In this document: piece after piece, positions 43,526 to 52,350 of the stretch | Numbering within the stretch: position 1 is the first letter of the stretch | Layout: every line of letters starts with the position of its first letter | Source of the DNA: SCUD01 sp036824505 | GTDB lineage: Bacteria > Pseudomonadota > Gammaproteobacteria > Steroidobacterales > Steroidobacteraceae | NCBI GenBank assembly: GCA_036824505.1 | Contig: DAITAA010000008.1 | Location: forward strand, 52,930-116,929 | DNA length: 64,000 nt | Reading direction: 5' to 3' | Made by a program: the position numbers and the translations under genes | The notes under the pieces: model-generated | Databases searched by the model: none | Told to the model about the DNA's origin: nothing | What the model saw: only the letters and a program-made list of their open reading frames with translations

Positions 43526-45028
43526 ATGAACAAACAGATCCTTGAAGTCGTCGAAGCCGTCTCCAACGAGAAGGGCGTCGCGCGCGAGATCATATTCGAG
43601 GCGCTAGAAGCCGCGCTGGCTTCCGCAACCCGCCGCAAGCACGGCGATGACATCGACGTGCGCGTCGAGATCGACCGCAAGACGGGGGAATACAAGACAT
43701 TCCAGCGCTGGAAGGTCTTCGCCGACGATTCGACCGAACTCGAGTTCACCGAGCGCGAACTGCGGCTCGACGACGCGAAGGACATCGACCCGGCTGCGGT
43801 GGTCGACGGCTTCGTCGAAGTACCGATGGAGTCGGTCGCATTCGGCCGCATCGGTGCGCAGACGGCCAAGCAGGTCATCGTGCAGAAAGTCCGCGAGGCC
43901 GAGCGCGCCCAGGTCGTGGAGGAATACAAGGATCGGGTCGGGACGCTGGTTTCCGGCATCGTGAAGCGCGTCGACCGTCACGGCGTGTACGTGGACCTGG
44001 GCGGCAATGCCGAAGGCTTCGTGCCGCGTGAGCACATGATCCCGCGCGAAATCGCCCGGCCGCAGGATCGCCTCAAGGCCCTGCTGCGCGAGGTTCGCTC
44101 CGAAGCGCGCGGCCCGCAGCTTTTTCTTTCCCGCACGTCACCGGATTTCCTGATTGAGCTGTTCAAACTCGAAGTCCCTGAGGTGGGCCAGGGCCTGATC
44201 CAGATCCTGGGTGCCGCCCGTGATCCCGGCGCGCGCGCCAAGATCGCCGTCAAGAGCCTCGACCCGCGTATCGACCCCGTGGGCGCCTGCGTCGGCATGC
44301 GCGGCTCGCGCGTTCAGGCTGTCTCGAACGAGATCGCGGGCGAGCGCGTCGACATCATTCCGTGGGTCGAGAATCCCGCGCAGTTCGTCATCAATGCGAT
44401 GCAGCCCGCCGAAGTGACATCGATCGTGCTTGACGAAGACACGCATTCGATGGACATCGCCGTGACCGAGGACCGCCTGTCACAGGCGATCGGCCGCGGC
44501 GGCCAGAACGTGCGTCTGGCCAGCGAGCTGACCGGCTGGCGGCTCAATGTGATGTCCGAGCAGCAGGCCACCGAGCGCAGTGAAGAGGAGACCGGCCAGT
44601 TGCGACTGATGTTCAAGACACTGCTCGACGTCGACGAGGATGTCGCCAACGTGCTGGTTCAGGAAGGATTCTCGACGATCGAGGAGGTCGCCTATGTTCC
44701 TGCCAGTGAACTGCAGAACATCGAGGAGTTTGACGAGGAGATGGTCGGGGAACTGCGAAGTCGCGCGCGCGACGTGTTGCTGACCCAGGCAATCGCCAGC
44801 GAGGAGAAAGCCGAAGAATCGGGTCCTGCGGAGGATCTGCTGGCGATCGAGGGCATGGACAAGGAACTGGCATATGAACTGGCTTCGCGCGGCATCCGGA
44901 CGCGCGACGAGCTTGCCGATCAGTCCCTGGATGAGCTCGAAGCGGTTCCCGGGCTGGATCCGGTGCGCGCGGGGCAGCTGATCATGGCTGCGCGTGCCCA
45001 TCTTTTTGAGAATGCCGGGCAGGCCTGA
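43526..45028 (+). CDS. nusA: Transcription factor NusA
   Basis: 500 residues, normal for gammaproteobacteria. N-terminal RNA-polymerase-binding domain, S1 domain (VSGIVKRVDRHGVYVDLGGNAEGFVPREH), two KH domains (GACVGMRGSRVQAVSNE; QAIGRGGQNVRLASEL) and two C-terminal HhH acidic repeats (LQNIEEFDEEMVGELRSRA; LAIEGMDKELAYELASRG). It modulates pausing, termination and antitermination. Because NusA acts at hairpins, the two terminators upstream of rimP are obvious targets for autoregulation. Confidence 0.97.
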   Translation: MNKQILEVVEAVSNEKGVAREIIFEALEAALASATRRKHGDDIDVRVEIDRKTGEYKTFQRWKVFADDSTELEFTERELRLDDAKDIDPAAVVDGFVEVPMESVAFGRIGAQTAKQVIVQKVREAERAQVVEEYKDRVGTLVSGIVKRVDRHGVYVDLGGNAEGFVPREHMIPREIARPQDRLKALLREVRSEARGPQLFLSRTSPDFLIELFKLEVPEVGQGLIQILGAARDPGARAKIAVKSLDPRIDPVGACVGMRGSRVQAVSNEIAGERVDIIPWVENPAQFVINAMQPAEVTSIVLDEDTHSMDIAVTEDRLSQAIGRGGQNVRLASELTGWRLNVMSEQQATERSEEETGQLRLMFKTLLDVDEDVANVLVQEGFSTIEEVAYVPASELQNIEEFDEEMVGELRSRARDVLLTQAIASEEKAEESGPAEDLLAIEGMDKELAYELASRGIRTRDELADQSLDELEAVPGLDPVRAGQLIMAARAHLFENAGQA

Positions 45029-45051
45029 GGCCGCGACGGAGGTATGAAGTC

Positions 45052-47550
45052 ATGACTGACGTCACGGTCGAACAGTTCGCGGAAGTCCTGAAAGTCTCCG
45101 TTGACAAGCTGCTGTCGCAGCTAGAAGAGGCCGGCATCCAGGTCGATGGGCCGAAGGGCCGCATCAGCGAGGATGCCAAGCACGAACTCCTGACGCACCT
45201 GCGCAAGGCCCACGGCAAGGCCGAGGACGGCGGCGCGCCGCGCAAGATCACGCTGCGGCGCAAGGCGCAGAGCGAAATCAAGGTTGCCGCCCCGATGGGC
45301 AAGGCGCGCACGGTCAGCGTCGAGGTCCGCCGGCAACGCACCTATATCAAGCGCGACGTGCTCGAGGAGCAGGCGCGTGTGGCGCAGGAGGAAATGGATC
45401 GCCAGCGCGAGACCGAGGATGCCGAGCGCCTGGCGGCTGAAGCGCGCCTGAAGCACGATGTGGAGCAACGCGAGCAGCAGCGCCGTGAGCGTGAGGAATC
45501 CGAGCGCCGTTCCGCCGAGGAGAATTCACGGCGTCAGGTGGAAGAGCAGACCCGGCGCGAAGCCGAGCAAAAGGCCCGGGAGCAGGCCGAGAAAGAGCGG
45601 CGTCAGCGCGAGGAAAAGTCCCGCAAGACGGCCGAAGACGACAAGGGTCCGCGCTTCGGCCGCCAGGAACTGCACATCGCGGGCGGCCTGTCGGCGCGCC
45701 ACAAGAAAGGCCGCACGCGTTCGGAGTCGCGCCGCCGCGCCGTTTCGACGACCGGAGTCCGCGAGCATGCTTTCGAGCTGCCGACGCAGCCGATGCAGCG
45801 CGAGGTCACTATTGGCGAGACGATCACGGTCGCCGAGCTCGCCCAGCGCATGGCGGTCAAGGCCAACGAAGTGATCAAGACGATGCTCAACATGGGCGTC
45901 ATCGCAACCATCAACCAGCCGATCGACCAGGACACCGCGGTCCTCGTCATCGAGGAGATGGGCCACGTTGCGAAGATCCTGAAGGCGGACCAGGTCGAGG
46001 AAGAGCTGCAGGCAGGCATGAAGACGTCCGATGAGGCCCTGCCGCGCCCGCCGGTCGTCACGATCATGGGCCACGTCGATCACGGCAAGACTTCGCTGCT
46101 CGACTACATCCGCCGCACCAAAGTCGCAGCGGGCGAGGCGGGCGGCATCACGCAGCACATCGGCGCATACCATGTGGAAACACCACGCGGCGTCATCACC
46201 TTCCTCGACACCCCGGGCCACGCCGCATTCACCGCGATGCGCGCCCGCGGCGCGCAGGTTACGGACATCGTCATCCTGGTCGTCGCGGCCGATGACGGCG
46301 TGATGCCGCAGACGAAGGAGGCCATCCAGCATGCCAAGGCGGCCGGGGTCCCGATCGTGGTTGCGGTGAACAAGATCGACAAGCACGGCGCTGACCAGGA
46401 AAAGGTCCGCAAGGAGCTGGCGCAGGAGGGCGTGATCGCCGAGGAATGGGGCGGCGAGAACATCTTCGTTCCCGTCTCCGCAAAGACCGGGGAAGGCGTC
46501 GAAAAGCTGCTGGAGTCCATCCTGCTGCAGGCAGAAGTCCTCGAGTTGAAGGCCGTGCGCGATGCGCCGGCCGTCGGCGTGGTGCTCGAAGCGAGCGTTG
46601 AGCGTGGCCGCGGCGCGGTCGCGACCGTGCTGGTCAAGCGCGGCACGCTGAAAGTCGGCGACTCGGTCGTCGCCGGCGAGCAATTCGGCCGGGTCCGTGC
46701 GCTCGCCGACCAACTCGGCCGCGAAACCGAGTCTGCGGGTCCTTCGATACCGGTGCAGATGCTCGGCCTTTCAAGCCCGCCGAATGCCGGTGACGAATTG
46801 CTGGTCGTCGACAACGAGCGCAAGGCGCGCGAGGTCGCGCTGTACCGCCAGGGCAAGTTCCGCGACGTGCGCCTCGCCAAGCAGGCGGGCCAGAAGGTCG
46901 AGGACGTGTTCTCGCAGATGAGCGAGGAGGGCAAGGCCGGAACGGTCAACATCCTGCTGAAGGCGGACGTGCAGGGCTCGGCCGAGGCTTTGCGCGAGGC
47001 ACTCAACAAGTTGTCGACCGAAGAAGTGGCCGTCAAGGTTATCTCGAGCGGCGTCGGTGGCCTGACCGAGTCTGACGTGATGCTGGCTGCGGCGTCCCGG
47101 GCCCAGATCGTGGCGTTCAACGTGCGCGCGGATGCGGCCGCGCGGGCGGCCCTGCGTGACCAGAATGTGCAGGTCCGCTACTACAGCATCATCTACGAGG
47201 CCATCGACGACATCCGCACCGCGCTCACCGGGATGCTGGCGCCAGAGGTCAAGGAACAGATCGTCGGCCTCGCGGAAGTTCGCGACGTGTTTCGCTCCAG
47301 CAAGTTCGGAACGGTCGCCGGCTGCCTGGTCGTGGACGGTTACGTGCGCCGCAACAACCCAATCCGCGTGTTGCGCGACAATGTCGTGATCTTCCAGGGC
47401 GAGCTCGAATCGCTGAAACGCTTCAAGGACGATGCCTCGGAGGTGCGCGCGGGCACCGAGTGCGGCATCGGCGTCAAGGGCTACAATGACGTGAAGGCTG
47501 GCGACCAGATCGAGTGCTTCGAGCGCGTCGAGGTCGCGCGCCAGCTCTGA
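45052..47550 (+). CDS. infB: Translation initiation factor IF-2
   Basis: 832 residues. N-terminal IF2N modules (TVEQFAEVLKVSVDKLL), a long charged Glu/Arg-rich helix (~105-200), a second IF2N domain (TIGETITVAELAQRMAVKA), and the GTPase: G1 GHVDHGKTS, G2 GGITQHIG, G3 DTPGH, G4 NKID. C-terminal domains (KADVQGSAEAL) bind initiator tRNA. Start at ATG 45052 with GGAGG upstream. Confidence 0.97.
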   Translation: MTDVTVEQFAEVLKVSVDKLLSQLEEAGIQVDGPKGRISEDAKHELLTHLRKAHGKAEDGGAPRKITLRRKAQSEIKVAAPMGKARTVSVEVRRQRTYIKRDVLEEQARVAQEEMDRQRETEDAERLAAEARLKHDVEQREQQRREREESERRSAEENSRRQVEEQTRREAEQKAREQAEKERRQREEKSRKTAEDDKGPRFGRQELHIAGGLSARHKKGRTRSESRRRAVSTTGVREHAFELPTQPMQREVTIGETITVAELAQRMAVKANEVIKTMLNMGVIATINQPIDQDTAVLVIEEMGHVAKILKADQVEEELQAGMKTSDEALPRPPVVTIMGHVDHGKTSLLDYIRRTKVAAGEAGGITQHIGAYHVETPRGVITFLDTPGHAAFTAMRARGAQVTDIVILVVAADDGVMPQTKEAIQHAKAAGVPIVVAVNKIDKHGADQEKVRKELAQEGVIAEEWGGENIFVPVSAKTGEGVEKLLESILLQAEVLELKAVRDAPAVGVVLEASVERGRGAVATVLVKRGTLKVGDSVVAGEQFGRVRALADQLGRETESAGPSIPVQMLGLSSPPNAGDELLVVDNERKAREVALYRQGKFRDVRLAKQAGQKVEDVFSQMSEEGKAGTVNILLKADVQGSAEALREALNKLSTEEVAVKVISSGVGGLTESDVMLAAASRAQIVAFNVRADAAARAALRDQNVQVRYYSIIYEAIDDIRTALTGMLAPEVKEQIVGLAEVRDVFRSSKFGTVAGCLVVDGYVRRNNPIRVLRDNVVIFQGELESLKRFKDDASEVRAGTECGIGVKGYNDVKAGDQIECFERVEVARQL

Positions 47551-47557
47551 CAATGCC

Positions 47558-47947
47558 ATGCCGCGCGAGTTTCCCAGGGCGCGACGTGTCGAGGAGCAGC
47601 TGAAGCGGCTGCTTGCGGAGCAGATTCGCCGCGAGGTCAAGGATCCGAGGGTCGGCCTCATCACGATCACGGCGGTTGAAGTCTCACGCGACCTGACCCA
47701 TGCCCGGGTCTTCTTCACCCCCTTCGCCGGTGTCGGCGATCCCGACGCGGCACTCGAGGCGCTGCGCCATGCCGCCGGCTTCCTGCGCCACCAGATCCGC
47801 AAGGAGATGCGCCTTCGGGTCGCCCCCGAACTGGTCTTCGAGGTCGATGATTCCATCGAGCGCGCCGCCAGACTTACGTCGCTGATCCATGAGGCCGTCG
47901 AAGGCGACCGCCGGCAATCCGTCGAGCAGGATCCGGACGCGGAATGA
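47558..47947 (+). CDS. rbfA: Ribosome-binding factor A
   Basis: 129 residues. RbfA features: RRVEEQLKRLLAEQIRREVKDPRVGLITITAVEVSRDLTHARVFFT, ending in a KH-like fold with LRVAPELVFEVDDSIERA. It matures the 16S rRNA 5' end in cold or normal growth. It lies 7 bp after infB, and its TGA overlaps the truB ATG. Confidence 0.95.
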   Translation: MPREFPRARRVEEQLKRLLAEQIRREVKDPRVGLITITAVEVSRDLTHARVFFTPFAGVGDPDAALEALRHAAGFLRHQIRKEMRLRVAPELVFEVDDSIERAARLTSLIHEAVEGDRRQSVEQDPDAE

Positions 47948-48894
47948 GCAGTCCGGTGGCGCATCCCGCAGGCCGTTGGCGGGACGTCGACGGCATCCTG
48001 CTGCTGGACAAGCCCGAAGGCATGACATCAAACGCAGCGTTACAGAAACTGCGCAGGCTGTTTTCGGCACGCAAGGCCGGTCACACGGGCAGCCTCGATC
48101 CCCTGGCCAGCGGGCTGCTCCCGATCTGTTTCGGGCACGCGACCAAGGTCTGCGCCTTGCTGCTCGAGTCGAACAAGACTTATTGCACGACATTTGCCCT
48201 TGGCGAACGAACCGCCACGGGTGATCGCGAAGGCGCGGTCGTCGAGCGGATGGCGGTACCGGAACTGAACGAGGCGACGATCCGGCGCGTTGCGGCCGGA
48301 TTCCTCGGGGAGACCGAGCAAGTTCCACCCATGTATTCGGCGCTCAAGCACCAGGGCCAGCGACTGTACCGGCTGGCCCGCAGGGGACTCGAGGTGGAAC
48401 GGCCGGCACGGCGCATCACCGTGCACCGGATGGAACTGGTGCGTGCCGAAGGCGATCGGCTGGAGTTCGAAATCGAGTGCAGCAAGGGGACATATATCCG
48501 CAGTCTCGCCGAGGATTTCGCACGGGCACTGGGCACCTTGGGTCATGTTGCCGGTCTGCGGCGCCTGAGCCTGGGGCCCTTCCTGCGGCCGGCGATGCAT
48601 TCACTCGCGAGCCTGGAGCAGGCCGCAGCGCGCCCGGAAGCGCTCGATGCGCTGTTGCTGCCGGCTGATGCTGCGTTAGGTGGAATGCCGGCCATCAGAC
48701 TCGGCTCGGTGGAGGAGGCCTGCGTTCTCCAGGGGCAAGCGGTGATTGTCAGTGGTCCCGGCTCGGCCCGGGTGCGGATGTACGGGGCAGGAGGGCTGTT
48801 CCTGGGTACCGGCCGCATGACCGCGGAAGGACGTTCAATGGCGCCTGAGAGGATCATGGTCGACGTTGCCACCAGAGCCTCCCGACAAGCTTGA
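47944..48894 (+). CDS. truB: tRNA pseudouridine-55 synthase
   Basis: 316 residues. Catalytic Asp52 lies in GHTGSLDPLASGLLP, with DKPEGMTSN, KTY (residues ~78-80) and CSKGTYIRSLAEDFA. The C-terminal PUA-like part (AVIVSGPGSARVRMYG) follows. It makes pseudouridine at U55 of the tRNA T loop. Overlaps rbfA by four bases (ATGA). Confidence 0.95.
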   Translation: MSSPVAHPAGRWRDVDGILLLDKPEGMTSNAALQKLRRLFSARKAGHTGSLDPLASGLLPICFGHATKVCALLLESNKTYCTTFALGERTATGDREGAVVERMAVPELNEATIRRVAAGFLGETEQVPPMYSALKHQGQRLYRLARRGLEVERPARRITVHRMELVRAEGDRLEFEIECSKGTYIRSLAEDFARALGTLGHVAGLRRLSLGPFLRPAMHSLASLEQAAARPEALDALLLPADAALGGMPAIRLGSVEEACVLQGQAVIVSGPGSARVRMYGAGGLFLGTGRMTAEGRSMAPERIMVDVATRASRQA

Positions 48895-48919
48895 GACAGC
48901 CACTGGCCGCGCGTACAAT
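48891..48919 (+). promoter_or_regulatory. Predicted sigma70 promoter of rpsO
   Basis: TTGAGA (48891-48896), a 17-base spacer and TACAAT (48914-48919). The -35 box overlaps the truB stop codon, so rpsO-pnp can be expressed apart from the nusA operon. Confidence 0.75.
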
Positions 48920-48967
48920 GCGCCGCTCTTAAAGGGTCAAGTGCCTGAGTCAGAAGGTCGTATCTAG

Positions 48968-49237
48968 ATGCCATTCACGAGTGCACAAAAGGCGGAGGTC
49001 GTCGGCAAGTTCCGTCGCGCTCCGACGGACACGGGGTCGCCTGAAGTGCAGATTGCTTTGCTGTCCCAACGTATCAATGGGCTGGCTGAACATTTCACCA
49101 CTCACAAGAGTGACCATTCCTCGCGGCGTGGCTTGCTGAAAATGGTCACCCAGCGCCGTCGGCTACTGGACTACCTCAAGGCGAATGCCCCCGATCGTTA
49201 CTCCAAGATCGTCAATGATCTTGGCCTGCGCCGCTGA
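48968..49237 (+). CDS. rpsO: 30S ribosomal protein S15
   Basis: 89 residues, the standard length. DTGSPEVQIALLSQRINGLAEHF, HSRRGL-like (HSSRRGLLKMVTQRRRLLDYL) and YSKIVNDLGLRR are typical S15. It binds 16S rRNA in the 30S platform, and in many bacteria represses its own mRNA. No strong ribosome-binding site is seen before ATG 48968. Confidence 0.97.
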   Translation: MPFTSAQKAEVVGKFRRAPTDTGSPEVQIALLSQRINGLAEHFTTHKSDHSSRRGLLKMVTQRRRLLDYLKANAPDRYSKIVNDLGLRR

Positions 49238-49256
49238 GGCGCATCAGCGATCCGGC

Positions 49257-49276
49257 GCCTGCCACTTCCGGCAGGC
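49257..49276 (+). repeat. Hairpin between rpsO and pnp
   Basis: A perfect seven-bp stem GCCTGCC/GGCAGGC (49257-49263, 49270-49276) with loop ACTTCC. No T run; it could be an RNase III processing site that governs pnp mRNA, as in E. coli, or a weak terminator. Confidence 0.55.
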
Positions 49277-49319
49277 CTTCGGGAACTGACACCTAATCCA
49301 GATATCAGAGGGAGTCCGC

Positions 49320-51404
49320 TTGAGCGTTTCCAAGCAAACATTCAGTTACGGCGAGCACAAGGTCACGATCGAGACCGGCCGCCTGGCGCGTCAAGCTGAC
49401 GGCGCCGTCGTTGTCACCATGGGCGATACCGTCGTACTGGTCACCGCAGTCGGTCGCCGCGAAACCGTCGAAGGCCGCGACTTCTTTCCGCTGACGGTCA
49501 ACTACGTCGAGAAGACCTACGCCGCGGGCAAGATTCCCGGTGGCTTCTTCAAGCGCGAAGGCCGGCCATCCGAAAAGGAAGTGCTGACCTCGCGACTGAT
49601 TGACCGACCGATTCGGCCGTTGTTCCCGGATGGTTTCTACAACGAAATCCAGATCGTCGCGACCGTGCTGTCGCTCGATCCAGAGATCGATTCCGATATT
49701 CCCTCGCTGATCGGCGCCTCGGCGGCCCTTGCCATTTCCGGCGTGCCTTTCTCGGCCCCCATCGCCGCTGCGCGGGTCGGTTACAAGAACGGTGCCTATC
49801 TGCTGAACCCCACCACCACGCAGGTCAAGACCGAGTCTGACCTGGACCTGGTGGTCGCTGGCACCGAGGAAGCTGTGCTGATGGTCGAGTCGGAAGCCAA
49901 TTGCCTTTCCGAAGAAGTCATGCTCGGCGCGGTACTGTTCGGCCATGAGCAGATGAAGGTCGCGATCGATGCGATCAATCGGCTGACGGCCGAGGCCGGC
50001 AAGCCGCGCTGGGACTGGAAGGCCCCGGAGCCGAATCTCGGGTTGAAGCAGGCGGTTGCCGGACAGTCCGAAAAGGCGTTCACGGAAGCCTATGGCATCG
50101 TCGTCAAGCAGGCCCGTGTGACGCGCCTCGCGGAAATCCGCCAGTCAGTGCAGGCCGCGCTTTCCGGCGGCGAAGACGCGAAGTTCACGCGTGACCAGGT
50201 CAGCTCCGAGCTGCATTCGCTGGAATACCGGCTGGTCCGCGACCTGATCCTGGCAGGCAAGCCGCGCATCGACGGACGCGACACGCGCACTGTCAGGCCG
50301 ATCTTGATCGAGGTCGGCGCACTGCCCCGTACGCATGGTTCAGCCATATTCACCCGTGGCGAGACCCAGGCACTGGTCACGACGACCCTCGGCACCGGCC
50401 GCGATGCGCAGATCGTCGATGCGCTGGCGGGCGAGCGCCGCGAGCCATTCATGCTGCATTACAACTTCCCGCCGTTCTCGGTGGGCGAGACGGGATTCAT
50501 GGGCTCGCCGAAGCGCCGAGAAATCGGCCACGGCAATCTGGCCCGGCGCAGCATCAATGCCGTGATGCCAAATCTGATGGAATTCCCATACGTGCTGCGG
50601 GTTGTGTCCGAGGTTCTCGAATCGAATGGCTCGAGTTCGATGGCGACCGTTTGCGGCACAAGCCTGGCCCTGATGGATGCGGGCGTGCCGATCAGGGGTG
50701 CGGTCGCCGGCGTCGCCATGGGATTGGTCAAGGAAGGCGAGCGCTTCGCCGTGCTGACGGACATCCTGGGCGACGAGGACCATCTCGGCGACATGGACTT
50801 CAAGGTCGCAGGCACCAAGGACGGTGTCACCGCATTGCAGATGGACATCAAGATCAACGGCATCACTTCCGAGATCATGAAAGTTGCGCTCGATCAGGCC
50901 AAGGCAGGCCGCCTGCACATCCTGGGTGAAATGAACAAGGTCCTCGACAAGCCGCGCACCGAAATGTCGGAATGGGCGCCGACCATCGTGACCATCAAGA
51001 TCGATCCGGAGAAGATCCGCGACGTAATCGGCAAGGGCGGTTCCGTGATCCGCCAGATCACCGAGGAAACCGGTGCGACGATCGACATCGAGAATGACGG
51101 CACGGTCAAGATCGCATCCGTTGACTCGGCCTCAGGGCGTGAGGCGCTGCGCCGCATCGAGATGATCACGGCTGACGTCGAGGTTGGGCGCATCTATGAA
51201 GGCAAGGTTGTTCGTTTGATGGACTTTGGCGCCTTCGTCGCGATCCTGCCGGGACGGGATGGACTCGTGCACATCTCGCAGATTTCGGACGAGCGCGTCG
51301 AGCGTGTCAGCGACAAGCTGAAGGAAGGCGACGTCGTCAAGGTGAAGGTGCTGGAAGTGGACCGTCAGGGCCGCGTACGGCTTTCCATGCGGGGAGTCGC
51401 CTAG
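49320..51404 (+). CDS. pnp: Polynucleotide phosphorylase
   Basis: 694 residues. Starts with TTG at 49320, five bases after AGAGGGAG; the homologous start aligns there. Two RNase PH domains (GRREGREDFFPLTVNYVEK-like GRRETVEGRDFFPLTVNY and the second with LMDAGVPIRGAVAG), an S1-like linker helix domain, KH (PEKIRDVIGKGGSVIRQI) and a C-terminal S1 (GAFVAILPGRDGLVHISQI). It is a 3'-to-5' exoribonuclease and degradosome component. Its TAG stop shares CTAG with the convergent gluQRS. Confidence 0.97.
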   Translation: MSVSKQTFSYGEHKVTIETGRLARQADGAVVVTMGDTVVLVTAVGRRETVEGRDFFPLTVNYVEKTYAAGKIPGGFFKREGRPSEKEVLTSRLIDRPIRPLFPDGFYNEIQIVATVLSLDPEIDSDIPSLIGASAALAISGVPFSAPIAAARVGYKNGAYLLNPTTTQVKTESDLDLVVAGTEEAVLMVESEANCLSEEVMLGAVLFGHEQMKVAIDAINRLTAEAGKPRWDWKAPEPNLGLKQAVAGQSEKAFTEAYGIVVKQARVTRLAEIRQSVQAALSGGEDAKFTRDQVSSELHSLEYRLVRDLILAGKPRIDGRDTRTVRPILIEVGALPRTHGSAIFTRGETQALVTTTLGTGRDAQIVDALAGERREPFMLHYNFPPFSVGETGFMGSPKRREIGHGNLARRSINAVMPNLMEFPYVLRVVSEVLESNGSSSMATVCGTSLALMDAGVPIRGAVAGVAMGLVKEGERFAVLTDILGDEDHLGDMDFKVAGTKDGVTALQMDIKINGITSEIMKVALDQAKAGRLHILGEMNKVLDKPRTEMSEWAPTIVTIKIDPEKIRDVIGKGGSVIRQITEETGATIDIENDGTVKIASVDSASGREALRRIEMITADVEVGRIYEGKVVRLMDFGAFVAILPGRDGLVHISQISDERVERVSDKLKEGDVVKVKVLEVDRQGRVRLSMRGVA

Positions 51405-52327
51405 GACAGCGGCAGCTCGCGGCATCCCTTCAGCCATTCCGGGTGCCAGTTCGGCAGCGCCCAGTCCCAGATTTCACGAATTGGTGCAGCCGCCAGTTCC
51501 GGTGGCGGCTTCTGCCTGAGCCAGTCCAGAGCCTGCCACAGGGCAGGTGCCGCACGGTCGGGATCCAGCGGCACGGCGCGCCGCGACTTGGCAAGTTTTC
51601 GGCCATCGGCCTCCAGTAGCAGCGGCAGGTGCGCGTATTCGGGTGTCCGGTAGCCGAGTGCCCGCTGCAGCAGGATCTGGCGTGGCGTGCAGGACAGCAG
51701 ATCGCAGCCGCGGACAACCTCCGTGACGCCCTGCAATTCATCGTCCACGACAACCGCCAGATGGTAGGCAAAAAAACCGTCCCGCCGCCGGATTACGAAA
51801 TCGCCGGCCATGCGTCGGCAGTCCTCGGTGACCGGGCCCTGCAATCGATCCACAAATCGAACCTCTGACGGTGAGGCGCTGGTGCGAAAACGCAGGGCGT
51901 GCGGCCCTACGCCTGCCTCAGGATCGTTGCGGCAGGTACCGGGATAGACCAGCTCCTCCCCGGGTTCCTGAGGCTGTGCGGCGAGCTGTGAGCGGCTGCA
52001 TCGACAGGGGTAGCAGAGCCCGGCAGCTGTCAGGCGGTCGAGCGCCTGCTCGTAGAACAATGTTCGATTACTCTGGAATGCTACGATTCCATCCCATTCA
52101 AATTTGAATGACTCGAGCGAGCGGAGAATCTGGTCGGCAACACCGGGAATGGCCCGATGTCGGTCCAGGTCCTCGATCCGGACCAGCCAGCGGCCGCCAG
52201 CCTGTTTGGCGCTGAGGTAGCTCCCTACGGCCGTAAGCAGGGAGCCGAGGTGCAGTGGACCGGAAGGTGTCGGGGCGAAACGGCCACAAGGGCCGCCGGA
52301 ATCAGAAGATCGATTGAAAGCTGGCAA
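51401..52327 (-). CDS. gluQRS: Glutamyl-Q tRNA(Asp) synthetase
   Basis: 308 residues. Class I synthetase with HIGH-like HLGS (RFAPTPSGPLHLGSLL) and KMSKS-like KLAKSRR; it lacks the C-terminal anticodon domain of GluRS. It glutamylates queuosine in tRNA(Asp). The start is unclear: TTG 52327 is the first possibility and no ribosome-binding site stands out. Gene order dksA-gluQRS is conserved in gammaproteobacteria, and queF (queuosine synthesis) is two genes upstream. Confidence 0.92.
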   Translation of the reverse strand: MPAFNRSSDSGGPCGRFAPTPSGPLHLGSLLTAVGSYLSAKQAGGRWLVRIEDLDRHRAIPGVADQILRSLESFKFEWDGIVAFQSNRTLFYEQALDRLTAAGLCYPCRCSRSQLAAQPQEPGEELVYPGTCRNDPEAGVGPHALRFRTSASPSEVRFVDRLQGPVTEDCRRMAGDFVIRRRDGFFAYHLAVVVDDELQGVTEVVRGCDLLSCTPRQILLQRALGYRTPEYAHLPLLLEADGRKLAKSRRAVPLDPDRAAPALWQALDWLRQKPPPELAAAPIREIWDWALPNWHPEWLKGCRELPLS

Positions 52328-52350
52328 GCCGGCAGTGGTCGGCTGATGTC

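Noticed and set aside
45526..46713. 395-residue antisense frame across infB (and similar ones at 46771-47964, 56132-57166, 27597-28694 and 35299-36558)
   Set aside because: Shadows of well-identified genes in GC-rich DNA; translations lack domains.
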